Source: Flavobacteriales bacterium
GTDB lineage: Bacteria; Bacteroidota; Bacteroidia; Flavobacteriales_D; Sanyastnellaceae
Assembly (NCBI GenBank): GCA_947457325.1
Contig: CANGVU010000129.1
Span: 1 to 5,113 of the forward strand
DNA length: 5,113 nt
Direction of reading: 5' to 3'
The notes under the pieces are model-generated. The model ran no database searches. It saw only the letters and a program-made list of their open reading frames with translations, and had not been told where the DNA came from. Below are positions 1-5,113 of the stretch, piece after piece (position 1 is the stretch's first letter; every line of letters starts with the position of its first letter). A program made the position numbers and the translations under genes.

Positions 1-428
1 CATCCAACAAACAACAATAACAGATTGTCTCCCAGTACCAAAAGCAACATGAAGAAGACGAAGAGATTCAAGTAAGACATGAATCGGTGGAAACCTTCAT
101 CATCATGCATATAACCAATGGAGTAAAGGTGAATCAAAGAACCCACACCCGTGATGAACAAGATGTACAAAGAGCTCAAGGGATCAACCACAAAACTCAA
201 ATCGACATGAAAGCTGCCCACATGAATCCAGTCCAAGACCTTGACGAAAGTAGAATGGGCACCATGCATTTGGGTGGTAAATACGAGTATGGCTAGAACA
301 AACGAAAGGGCTACCATGGCCGTAGCGATGGCTCCTGCCGTTCCCTTGCTTTGATTTTTACCGAAAAAAGTAATGTATAAAAATCCCAACAATGGGAAGA
401 GGGGGATGAGTGCGACTAATTTCTCCAT
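1..428 (-). CDS. nuoL: NADH-quinone oxidoreductase subunit L, N-terminal part (3' end outside window)
   Basis: NuoL is the antiporter-like pump subunit at the far end of the complex I membrane arm. I translated this by hand from ATG 428: it begins MEKLVALIPLFPLLGFLYIT and stays open for 142 codons to the window edge, out of about 600-650 expected. Hydrophobic segments lie near residues 4-22, 31-52, 84-105 and 117-142. Family landmarks are VDPLSSLYILFITGVGSLIH (80-99), the YSIGYM turn (102-107), and FHRFMSYLNLF followed by GDNLLLLFVG (133-142), which leads into the conserved GWE of the family. The start is supported by a Shine-Dalgarno-like AAAGGA in the end of nuoK. The gap to the nuoK stop is 2 bases. 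Confidence 0.96.
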   Translation of the reverse strand, partial: MEKLVALIPLFPLLGFLYITFFGKNQSKGTAGAIATAMVALSFVLAILVFTTQMHGAHSTFVKVLDWIHVGSFHVDLSFVVDPLSSLYILFITGVGSLIHLYSIGYMHDDEGFHRFMSYLNLFVFFMLLLVLGDNLLLLFVG

Positions 429-430
429 GA

Positions 431-748
431 CTATCCTTTCAAATCGTTTAATGTATCTGTGTCTGTTGTATGTCTATTGCGGTAAAGCATCATCAAGATG
501 GCCAAACCAACAGCAACCTCAGCGGCTGCAACGACCATGATGAAGAAGACAAAAATTTGTCCATCTGTATCTCCATGCATTTTAGAAAAAGAAACCAATG
601 CCAAGTTCACTGCATTGAGCATCAATTCCACACACATGAAAATGATGATGGCATTTTTTCTAAAAAGCATTCCAAAAACACCGAGCGCAAAAAGCACCGT
701 GCTCAATCCCAAGTAATGGTTGATGGTGACGTTGTGTAAGATTTCCAT
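431..748 (-). CDS. nuoK: NADH-quinone oxidoreductase subunit K
   Basis: NuoK is an MrpC-like membrane subunit of the proton-pumping arm. The protein is 105 residues with three membrane helices, exactly the family size. The two membrane glutamates needed for proton transfer are present: E41 in [16 protein letters not shown] and E77 in [20 protein letters not shown]. The short GDTDGQIF loop between helices 2 and 3 is typical. The start ATG 748 lies one base after the nuoJ stop, with no Shine-Dalgarno. The end of the gene, codons AAA-GGA-TAG, provides a good ribosome-binding site for nuoL. Confidence 0.97.
   Translation of the reverse strand: MEILHNVTINHYLGLSTVLFALGVFGMLFRKNAIIIFMCVELMLNAVNLALVSFSKMHGDTDGQIFVFFIMVVAAAEVAVGLAILMMLYRNRHTTDTDTLNDLKG
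434..439 (-). promoter_or_regulatory. Ribosome-binding site for nuoL
   Basis: On the minus strand AAAGGA stands 5 bases before the nuoL ATG and overlaps the last two sense codons and the first base of the TAG stop of nuoK. It is the clearest Shine-Dalgarno match in the window and supports the nuoL start at 428. Confidence 0.6.
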
Positions 749-749
749 A

Positions 750-1262
750 TTACGCTTGTGTTTCGTTTAGATTTTTCTTGGACAAGTATACTGCACCCAC
801 CATAGCGGCTAAGAAAAGCACAGAAGCCAATTCAAAAGGAAGAAGGTAATTGCGGTACAAAGCGATTCCGAGGTTCTCGACCATACCAGCGGCGCCCGTT
901 GTCTTTTCTACCAAAGTAATTTGATCCGCTGTTTGAACGGCTCCGCTCAAGACGGTCATCAACAGACCAGCTGCGACCACCGCGGACAATTTCAAAACAT
1001 TGCTTCTTTTCTCCGTTTCCAAATTGTTCAAGTTCAACATCATGATGACATAAAGGAACAAAACCATGATGGCACCCGCGTATACGATGATGTGCACCGC
1101 AGCCAAGAATTGGGCATTCATCAAAAAATAATGACCTGCGATGGAAAAGAAAGTCATGATAAGATTGAGAACACTGTACACAGGGTTCTTACTGAGGATG
1201 ACGGCTATGCCGCTGAACACAGCGACAAAGGACAAAAACCAAAAGGCGTATTCCGTGAGCAT
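750..1262 (-). CDS. nuoJ: NADH-quinone oxidoreductase subunit J
   Basis: NuoJ is a small membrane subunit in the proton-transfer core between NuoH and NuoK. The protein is 170 residues with five predicted membrane helices, in line with the family (about 160-190). The most conserved helix is clear at residues 56-77, [20 protein letters not shown], the pi-bulge-bearing helix 3 of this family. The N-terminal segment [20 protein letters not shown] is also typical. The region around residues 80-130 is less conserved and contains a charged loop with NLETEKRSN. The start ATG 1262 follows the nuoI stop by 2 bases, with only an A-rich tract (AAGAAAAAATAATC) upstream, so coupling to nuoI translation is likely. 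The stop TAA is one base before nuoK. Confidence 0.96.
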   Translation of the reverse strand: MLTEYAFWFLSFVAVFSGIAVILSKNPVYSVLNLIMTFFSIAGHYFLMNAQFLAAVHIIVYAGAIMVLFLYVIMMLNLNNLETEKRSNVLKLSAVVAAGLLMTVLSGAVQTADQITLVEKTTGAAGMVENLGIALYRNYLLPFELASVLFLAAMVGAVYLSKKNLNETQA

Positions 1263-1264
1263 GA

Positions 1265-1855
1265 TTATTTTTTCTTGTCTAAAAAAGTTTGATTGTGGTA
1301 GTGTTTTTTATCGGTTTTGAATGACAATACCTCTTGTGTTTGGCGCTTGGTAACATCCACACGCAAATCAATGCCTTCCACCAATTTGTCTTTTCCAAAT
1401 ACTTCTTCGCCTCTGGTAAAGCTAGAAGGCACAATGCGGTCCGTCAAGAAGATGGCTTCTTTTGGACAAGCTTCTTCGCACAATCCACAGAAGATGCAAC
1501 GCAGCATATTGATTTCATAAATCTTGGCGTACTTCTCTTCGCGGTACAAAGACTCTTCTCCTTTCTTGCGCTCTGCAGATTCCATGGTAATGGCTTCAGC
1601 AGGGCAGGCAACTGCGCAAAGACCGCAAGCGGTGCAGCGTTCAGCACCGGCCTCATCTCTTTTCAGTACATGTTGTCCGCGATAAACAGCAGACAATTCA
1701 CGCACTTGATCAGGATATTTAATGGTGGCTTTTCTTTTGAACAAATGTGAAAGGGTGATGATCATCCCTTTGATGATCGCAGGGAAATATAATCGCTCCA
1801 TGAAGGTAAGTTCCTTCTTGGCGACCTGCATTGATCGGTTGGTTAACTGCATCAT
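1265..1855 (-). CDS. nuoI: NADH-quinone oxidoreductase subunit I (two [4Fe-4S] ferredoxin)
   Basis: NuoI is the ferredoxin-like subunit that holds clusters N6a and N6b and hands electrons on towards N2 and quinone. The protein is 196 residues. The two CxxCxxCxxxCP motifs are complete: C74, C77, C80, C84 in CTACGLCAVACP and C120, C123, C126, C130 in CIFCGLCEEACP. The segment before them (residues 20-48, LYFPAIIKGMIITLSHLFKRK onward) is the usual amphipathic region that packs on NuoH. The C-terminal tail after about residue 140 is polar and lysine-rich, ending DKKK. Two ATG codons stand in tandem at 1855 and 1852; either could be used, and a TAGGA at 1861-1865 sits well for the first. The gene follows nuoH with a 2-base gap and precedes nuoJ with a 2-base gap. 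Confidence 0.97.
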   Translation of the reverse strand: MMQLTNRSMQVAKKELTFMERLYFPAIIKGMIITLSHLFKRKATIKYPDQVRELSAVYRGQHVLKRDEAGAERCTACGLCAVACPAEAITMESAERKKGEESLYREEKYAKIYEINMLRCIFCGLCEEACPKEAIFLTDRIVPSSFTRGEEVFGKDKLVEGIDLRVDVTKRQTQEVLSFKTDKKHYHNQTFLDKKK

Positions 1856-1857
1856 GA

Positions 1858-2892
1858 TTATCCTAATTTACCCATAAACAACATTACAAAACCAGTGATG
1901 ATGATGTTGGCAATGGCCAACGGCAACAACACTTTCCAGCCCAAATTCATCAGTTGGTCGTAACGGAATCGAGGAAGTGTCCAACGAACCCACATGAATA
2001 CAAAAATGAAGATGAAGATTTTTCCAAAGAAAACGGCCGTCTGAACAATGGTCAATACATTTCCATCCAATCCCAACTCATGTTGGAATGGGAAGTTGTA
2101 TCCGCCAAAGTAAAGAGAAGCCATAATGGCTGAGCTGATGAACATATTGATGTATTCCGCGAAAAGGAAGAACCCCAATTTCATGGATGAATACTCAGTA
2201 TGGTAACCGCCCACCAACTCGGACTCACACTCTGGTAAGTCGAAAGGAGCACGATTGGTTTCAGCAAATGCACAAATGATAAAGATGATAAAACCCAAGG
2301 GTTGGTAAACAACAAAGGCCAAACCTTGATCTTGCTGCGCAACGATTTCCTTTAAACTCAAGGTTCCCGTCATCATGACCAAAGCAATCAAAGCCAATCC
2401 CATGGCTACTTCGTATGAAATCATTTGAGAAGAGGCGCGCAATGCACCCAACAAGGAATACTTGTTATTGGATGCCCAACCCCCGATCATCACACCATAT
2501 ACACCAATAGAAACCACACCCAAAAGGTAGAGCAATCCAATATTGATGTCAGTCACCTGCATGGGGAATATCGTTCCTCCCGATTCCCATCCGGCGCCCC
2601 ATGGTATCACGACTCCTGTCATGCAAGCGCACAACATGAAGAAGCAAGGGCCAAGAATAAACAACCAACGGTTGGAGTGGGTGGGAATCATTTCCTCCTT
2701 AAAAATCATTTTGATTCCATCTGCGATCGGTTGAAGCAATCCCAGAGGACCGGCACGATTAGGACCTACACGGTCTTGCAACCAGGCAGCCAATTTTCTT
2801 TCGCCCCAAGTCATATATGCAGCCGCACCCAATGAGACCGCAAATACGATGACGCATAAAATTATCTTATAAATCAACATGCTATCTGTCAT
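1858..2892 (-). CDS. nuoH: NADH-quinone oxidoreductase subunit H
   Basis: NuoH is the membrane subunit that joins the peripheral arm to the membrane arm and forms much of the quinone chamber. The protein is 344 residues with about eight hydrophobic segments, a normal family length. Both family signatures are present: ERKLAAWLQDRVGPNRAGP near residues 31-49, followed by GLLQPIADGIKM, and FAETNRAPFDLPECESELV with GGYHTEYS near residues 208-235, which contains the acidic residues of the loop linking quinone chemistry to proton movement. The C-terminal WVRWTLPRFRYDQLMNLGWK is also typical. The start ATG 2892 lies 3 bases after the nuoG stop. The last codons, GGA-TAA, supply a Shine-Dalgarno-like AGGA for nuoI downstream. 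Nothing suggests damage. Confidence 0.98.
   Translation of the reverse strand: MTDSMLIYKIILCVIVFAVSLGAAAYMTWGERKLAAWLQDRVGPNRAGPLGLLQPIADGIKMIFKEEMIPTHSNRWLFILGPCFFMLCACMTGVVIPWGAGWESGGTIFPMQVTDINIGLLYLLGVVSIGVYGVMIGGWASNNKYSLLGALRASSQMISYEVAMGLALIALVMMTGTLSLKEIVAQQDQGLAFVVYQPLGFIIFIICAFAETNRAPFDLPECESELVGGYHTEYSSMKLGFFLFAEYINMFISSAIMASLYFGGYNFPFQHELGLDGNVLTIVQTAVFFGKIFIFIFVFMWVRWTLPRFRYDQLMNLGWKVLLPLAIANIIITGFVMLFMGKLG
1861..1865 (-). promoter_or_regulatory. Ribosome-binding site for nuoI
   Basis: On the minus strand TAGGA, formed by the last codons of nuoH and leading into its TAA stop, lies 5 bases before the ATG at 1855. It favours the first of the two tandem ATG codons of nuoI. Confidence 0.5.
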
Positions 2893-2895
2893 GGC

Positions 2896-3933
2896 TTATT
2901 TGCTTTCGTTATTGGGATCCAAAGCGCCATGACCTAGGGTAACCTTTTCGCCGTGAGGCAAGGCATCTTTCTGACGATCGATGGTGGCTTTCAATGCTTT
3001 TAAACTATTGTAGTGATTGGCAGAGATAACAGAATGTCTGCTGATTTTTGATGGTCCATCAATGGTCCAATCTGCTGTGGTCTTTTTGTCAAAACGACAT
3101 GTATTGCAAATCCATCCAGTTTTGCCGTCGTAGCTTTCCACTTCACCCCATTGGTCTTTGCGGGCAGTTACACGCAACACCTCGTTGCCTTTGTACCACA
3201 ATCTTACCTTACCACAGCATTTGTCGCAATCGCGGTGGGCATCCACTGGCTTGGTAAACCAAACACGGCTTTGAAAGCGGAAGGTTTTATCTGTCAATGC
3301 TCCCACTGGACACACGTCAATAACGTTTCCAGAGAAGTCGTTGTCTATTGATTTTTCAATGTAAGTTGAGATCTCAGCCACTTCACCGCGATTCATGACA
3401 CCGTGCACGCGGCAATCGGTCACTTGATCGGCAGTCTTCACACAACGGTAGCACAAAATACAACGGTTCATGTGAAGTTGTATTTTATCACCAATGTCTT
3501 TTCGCTCAAACTCGCGGCGAGGGAACTCAAAACGGGTTTCGCTCTTGCCGTGCTCATAGCCCAAATCTTGCAAATGGCATTCGCCGGCTTGGTCACACAC
3601 TGGACAATCCAATGGGTGATTGGCCAACAAGAACTCCACCACACCTGCACGGGCTTCGTGAATTTCAGGAGAGGTATTGTTTTCCACTACCATGCCGTCC
3701 ATCACTTGGGTTCGGCAAGAAGCCACCGGCTTGGGCATTGGGCGAGGATCTTTTTCAGAACCTTGGGAAACTTTTACCAAGCAGGTTCTGCAATAGCCAC
3801 CACTGGTTTCTAATTTGGAATAATAACACATGGTTGGTGGTGCTACTTCAGGACCAATCATTCTGGCTGCTTCCAGAATGGTTGTGCCGTTGGGCACCTC
3901 AATGGTTACTCCGTCTATCGTTACTTTTGGCAT
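2896..3933 (-). CDS. nuoG: NADH-quinone oxidoreductase subunit G, short form without molybdopterin-type domain
   Basis: NuoG carries the iron-sulfur wires between NuoF and NuoI in the peripheral arm. This one is 345 residues, far below the 700-900 of E. coli-type NuoG. Residues 1-90 are a ferredoxin-like [2Fe-2S] domain with C36, C48, C51 and C73 (cluster N1b). Next comes the His-Cys [4Fe-4S] site with H106, C110, C113 and C119 (N5), then C158, C161, C164 and C208 (N4). After this, CDKCCG (C236, C239, C240) and WICNTC (C276, C279) look like a remodelled form of the extra N7-type region; the ligand set is not the classical one. The molybdopterin-like body is absent, and this is not a frameshift because nuoH starts 3 bases after the stop. 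Short NuoG is what I expect in Bacteroidota. The start is ATG 3933, one base after the hepT stop and without a Shine-Dalgarno, so reinitiation from hepT is likely. Confidence 0.95.
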   Translation of the reverse strand: MPKVTIDGVTIEVPNGTTILEAARMIGPEVAPPTMCYYSKLETSGGYCRTCLVKVSQGSEKDPRPMPKPVASCRTQVMDGMVVENNTSPEIHEARAGVVEFLLANHPLDCPVCDQAGECHLQDLGYEHGKSETRFEFPRREFERKDIGDKIQLHMNRCILCYRCVKTADQVTDCRVHGVMNRGEVAEISTYIEKSIDNDFSGNVIDVCPVGALTDKTFRFQSRVWFTKPVDAHRDCDKCCGKVRLWYKGNEVLRVTARKDQWGEVESYDGKTGWICNTCRFDKKTTADWTIDGPSKISRHSVISANHYNSLKALKATIDRQKDALPHGEKVTLGHGALDPNNESK

Positions 3934-3934
3934 C

Positions 3935-4273
3935 TTACGATGTTTTAATGATGTTGTCTACTTCTGTTTTTAAAACTGGGAGGTCTCGTTTAATTATCGC
4001 CCAAATTAAGGCATAGTCAATGCTGTCATAAGCGTGAGCGATAATATTTCTTAGGCCAATAATCTTTTTTGCATCTTCAATTTTTTCAACTCCTTCAATA
4101 GAGTTGTACTTTCTTAATGCCTCACCAATAATTTCAAATTGTCTTTCTGCAACCCTTTTTAATGCGAAATCAGTTGAAAACATTTCATAGTTTTCAATAT
4201 CAATTAGGCACGAATCAAGATCATTGATAGCATCTGAAATATCATGTAGGTATTTTAAAGCAAAAACCGTCAT
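3935..4273 (-). CDS. hepT: HepT-like HEPN-domain protein (DUF86), predicted toxin RNase
   Basis: This is a 112-residue all-alpha protein of the HepT/DUF86 HEPN family. The RX4HXY motif is intact as R75-NIIA-H80-A-Y82, preceded by the usual KKIIGL and followed by a helix ending in IKRDLPVLK. An earlier helix, KRVAERQFEIIGEALRKY (residues 39-56), is also typical. In studied members the Arg and His are needed for RNA cleavage and the Tyr is the residue AMPylated by MntA; activity here is inferred, but no key residue is missing. The start ATG overlaps the mntA stop by 4 bases, so the two are almost certainly co-translated. The stop TAA is one base before the nuoG ATG. The 3961-4560 stretch covering most of the module is about 33% GC by hand count, compared with about 55% for 3541-3660 in nuoG, which suggests acquisition. 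A non-toxin role of a DUF86 protein cannot be excluded. Confidence 0.92.
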   Translation of the reverse strand: MTVFALKYLHDISDAINDLDSCLIDIENYEMFSTDFALKRVAERQFEIIGEALRKYNSIEGVEKIEDAKKIIGLRNIIAHAYDSIDYALIWAIIKRDLPVLKTEVDNIIKTS

Positions 4274-4575
4274 CTTGAAAATATTAATCTTTTCGTGCGA
4301 TCAACCTCTTGAATGAAATAAGGATTGGATAAACTATTGGCAGAAACTATATCAACGCTGCGATTAAAAGTGGTTTCTAATTTATCTTTCAAATCGAAAT
4401 AGTTATCGGCATAATCCAGAATCGGAAATGATTCAAACTCTACGATAAAATCAATATCACTTTCATCATTGAATTGACTTTCATCTAAAGCACTGCCAAA
4501 AAGCCACATGGATTTAACATGATGCGACTCGCAGCACTGTATCAAATGGTTGATATTTCTTTCAATCAATTCCAT
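4270..4575 (-). CDS. mntA: MntA-type minimal nucleotidyltransferase (antitoxin of HepT/MntA pair)
   Basis: This is a 101-residue protein of the minimal nucleotidyltransferase (MNT) fold. Residues 25-47 hold the hallmark: LFGS with G27 and S28, then D40-I-D42 in SDIDFIVEF, which would bind the two metal ions. A third acidic residue is D75 in RSVDIV. In studied HepT/MntA pairs the MNT protein neutralises its HEPN partner by adding AMP groups to a Tyr in the HEPN motif; that role is inferred here from family and gene pairing. The spacing between GS and DxD is 11 residues, one more than the common GSX10DXD. The start at ATG 4575 is the only good one, since the next Met is residue 23, inside the fold. 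It lies 5 bases after the nuoF stop with no Shine-Dalgarno, so translation may be coupled to nuoF. Its stop overlaps the hepT start as ATGA. The gene is much more AT-rich than its nuo neighbours. Confidence 0.92.
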   Translation of the reverse strand: MELIERNINHLIQCCESHHVKSMWLFGSALDESQFNDESDIDFIVEFESFPILDYADNYFDLKDKLETTFNRSVDIVSANSLSNPYFIQEVDRTKRLIFSR

Positions 4576-4580
4576 TCAAA

Positions 4581-5113
4581 TTAGTAGGTAGGTTCTGGTA
4601 AGTGATTCAATCGGTAGTAATGTTTGACATCCTTGATGGAATGTCCTTGCTTGACATACTCCTCAAACTCGTTTCTGAAATGTCTGATGGCACTGGCAAC
4701 AGGCCAAGCTGCTGCATCTCCTAGTGGACAAATGGTCTTTCCTTCGATCTTGCTTTGGATATCCCACAACAAATCCACATCGGCCAATGTGCCGTGTCCA
4801 TGCAAAATCTTGTGCAATATTTTCTCCATCCATCCAGTACCTTCTCGGCAAGGAGAACATTGTCCACAACTTTCATGGTGATAGTAGCGAGAGAATGTCC
4901 ATAGGTTCTTTACGATGCTGCTGTCTTCATCCATCGCAATGAATCCTCCTGAACCCAACATGGTACCGGTAGCAAATCCTCCATCGGCAAGACCTTCATA
5001 TGACATCAAGCGGGGTTCGCCTGCGGCGGTTTTCAAAATCAAATGTGCTGGGAGAATCGGAACAGATGAACCTCCAGCCACAACAGCTTTCAATTGCTTA
5101 CCGTTTTTAATTC
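4581..5113 (-). CDS. nuoF: NADH-quinone oxidoreductase subunit F, C-terminal part (5' end outside window)
   Basis: NuoF is the NADH-binding, FMN-carrying subunit of complex I at the cytoplasmic tip of the peripheral arm; it accepts hydride from NADH and passes electrons to cluster N3. The visible part is 176 codons plus stop, against about 430-460 residues for the whole family, so roughly the last 40% is present. The frame is open to the window edge: the codons before 5093 read IKNGKQL and join smoothly to KAVVAGGSSVPILPAH, a typical NuoF segment. The N3 [4Fe-4S] ligands are seen in ESCGQCSPCREGTGWM (three Cys spaced CxxCxxC, about 4850-4868) and the fourth Cys in KTICPLGDAAAWPV. The protein ends PEPTY with a TAA stop. 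The next gene starts 5 bases later and is not nuoG, which is the usual neighbour, but a toxin-antitoxin pair. Identity is very secure. Confidence 0.97.
   Translation of the reverse strand, partial: IKNGKQLKAVVAGGSSVPILPAHLILKTAAGEPRLMSYEGLADGGFATGTMLGSGGFIAMDEDSSIVKNLWTFSRYYHHESCGQCSPCREGTGWMEKILHKILHGHGTLADVDLLWDIQSKIEGKTICPLGDAAAWPVASAIRHFRNEFEEYVKQGHSIKDVKHYYRLNHLPEPTY

Larger units (their letters stand above)
3935..4575 (-). other. HepT/MntA toxin-antitoxin cassette inserted between nuoF and nuoG
   Basis: The two genes form one compact unit with a 4-base ATGA overlap, antitoxin first. The unit replaces what would normally be a direct nuoF-nuoG junction. Flanking spacers are 5 bases (4576-4580) and 1 base (3934). 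No direct repeats, inverted repeats, transposase or integrase remnants are visible at either edge. Hand-counted GC for 3961-4560 is 198 of 600 (33%), while sampled 60-base rows of nuoF (4681, 4741) and nuoG (3541, 3601) give 50-55%. I infer a horizontally acquired cassette that is now transcribed with complex I. Confidence 0.85.

Noticed and set aside
1757..1766. 10-base palindrome GATGATCATC inside nuoI, next to further GATGATC copies.
   Set aside because: It lies in coding sequence for conserved hydrophobic residues (GMIIT) and has no regulatory context; it is explained by Ile and Met codons.
2425..3813. Long open frames on the plus strand, for example 2425-2835 (136 codons) and 3403-3813 (136 codons), plus 1334-1750 and 3612-4016.
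   Set aside because: They lie antisense to well-recognised nuo genes, have no family features, and 3612-4016 crosses the nuoG-hepT border. They are reading-frame shadows.
3859..3880. Perfect 8-base inverted repeat with a 6-base loop (CATTCTGG and CCAGAATG) within nuoG codons 18-25.
   Set aside because: About one such hairpin is expected by chance in 5 kb, it codes for the conserved TILEAAR segment, and no U-tract follows, so a terminator or attenuator is not supported.
3930..4585. Search for target-site duplications or terminal repeats bounding the toxin-antitoxin cassette.
   Set aside because: The two edges, CTAATTTGAATG and CGTAAGATG on the coding strand, share only stop and start codons, so no transposition mechanism can be claimed.
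4574..4590. TAATTTG on the minus strand at the nuoF end, resembling the Bacteroidota -7 element TAnnTTTG.
   Set aside because: The spacing inside the element is one base short, it lies only 2 bases from the mntA ATG, and it overlaps the nuoF stop. I saw no full TAnnTTTG match in nearby nuoF sequence.
5091..5093. TTG codon at 5093 as a possible start for the NuoF fragment.
   Set aside because: The frame continues upstream to the window edge with NuoF-like sequence (IKNGKQL), so the gene starts outside the window.

Overview
The window is a stretch of a bacterial respiratory complex I (NADH:quinone oxidoreductase, nuo) operon. Every gene reads on the minus strand, from about 5113 down to 1. The order is nuoF (C-terminal part), mntA, hepT, nuoG, nuoH, nuoI, nuoJ, nuoK, nuoL (N-terminal part). 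The proteins, the short NuoG without a molybdopterin-type domain and the mostly weak Shine-Dalgarno signals fit a Bacteroidota host, probably close to Flavobacteriia. That placement is an inference from protein style; no marker gene settles it.

Region 4581-5113 holds the end of NuoF, including the Cys ligands of cluster N3. Region 3935-4575 holds an unexpected two-gene module: a small minimal nucleotidyltransferase (MntA-type antitoxin) followed by a HEPN-family protein (HepT-type toxin, DUF86). The two overlap by 4 bases and are about 33% GC, while sampled nuo sequence is about 43-55%. Region 2896-3933 is nuoG, 1858-2892 nuoH, 1265-1855 nuoI, 750-1262 nuoJ, 431-748 nuoK and 1-428 the start of nuoL.

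The packing is extreme. Only 16 bases of the window lie outside genes, and gaps between genes are 1 to 5 bases. No promoter or terminator is visible, so all nine genes are probably on one transcript. The nuo products carry electrons from NADH (NuoF flavin and N3) through the iron-sulfur chain (NuoG, NuoI) to quinone, while NuoH, J, K and L form the membrane proton-pumping arm.

The main point of interest is the HepT/MntA toxin-antitoxin cassette sitting cleanly between nuoF and nuoG. No nuo gene is broken, and the cassette appears to have become part of the complex I operon. The two families are known; the location is what is unusual.
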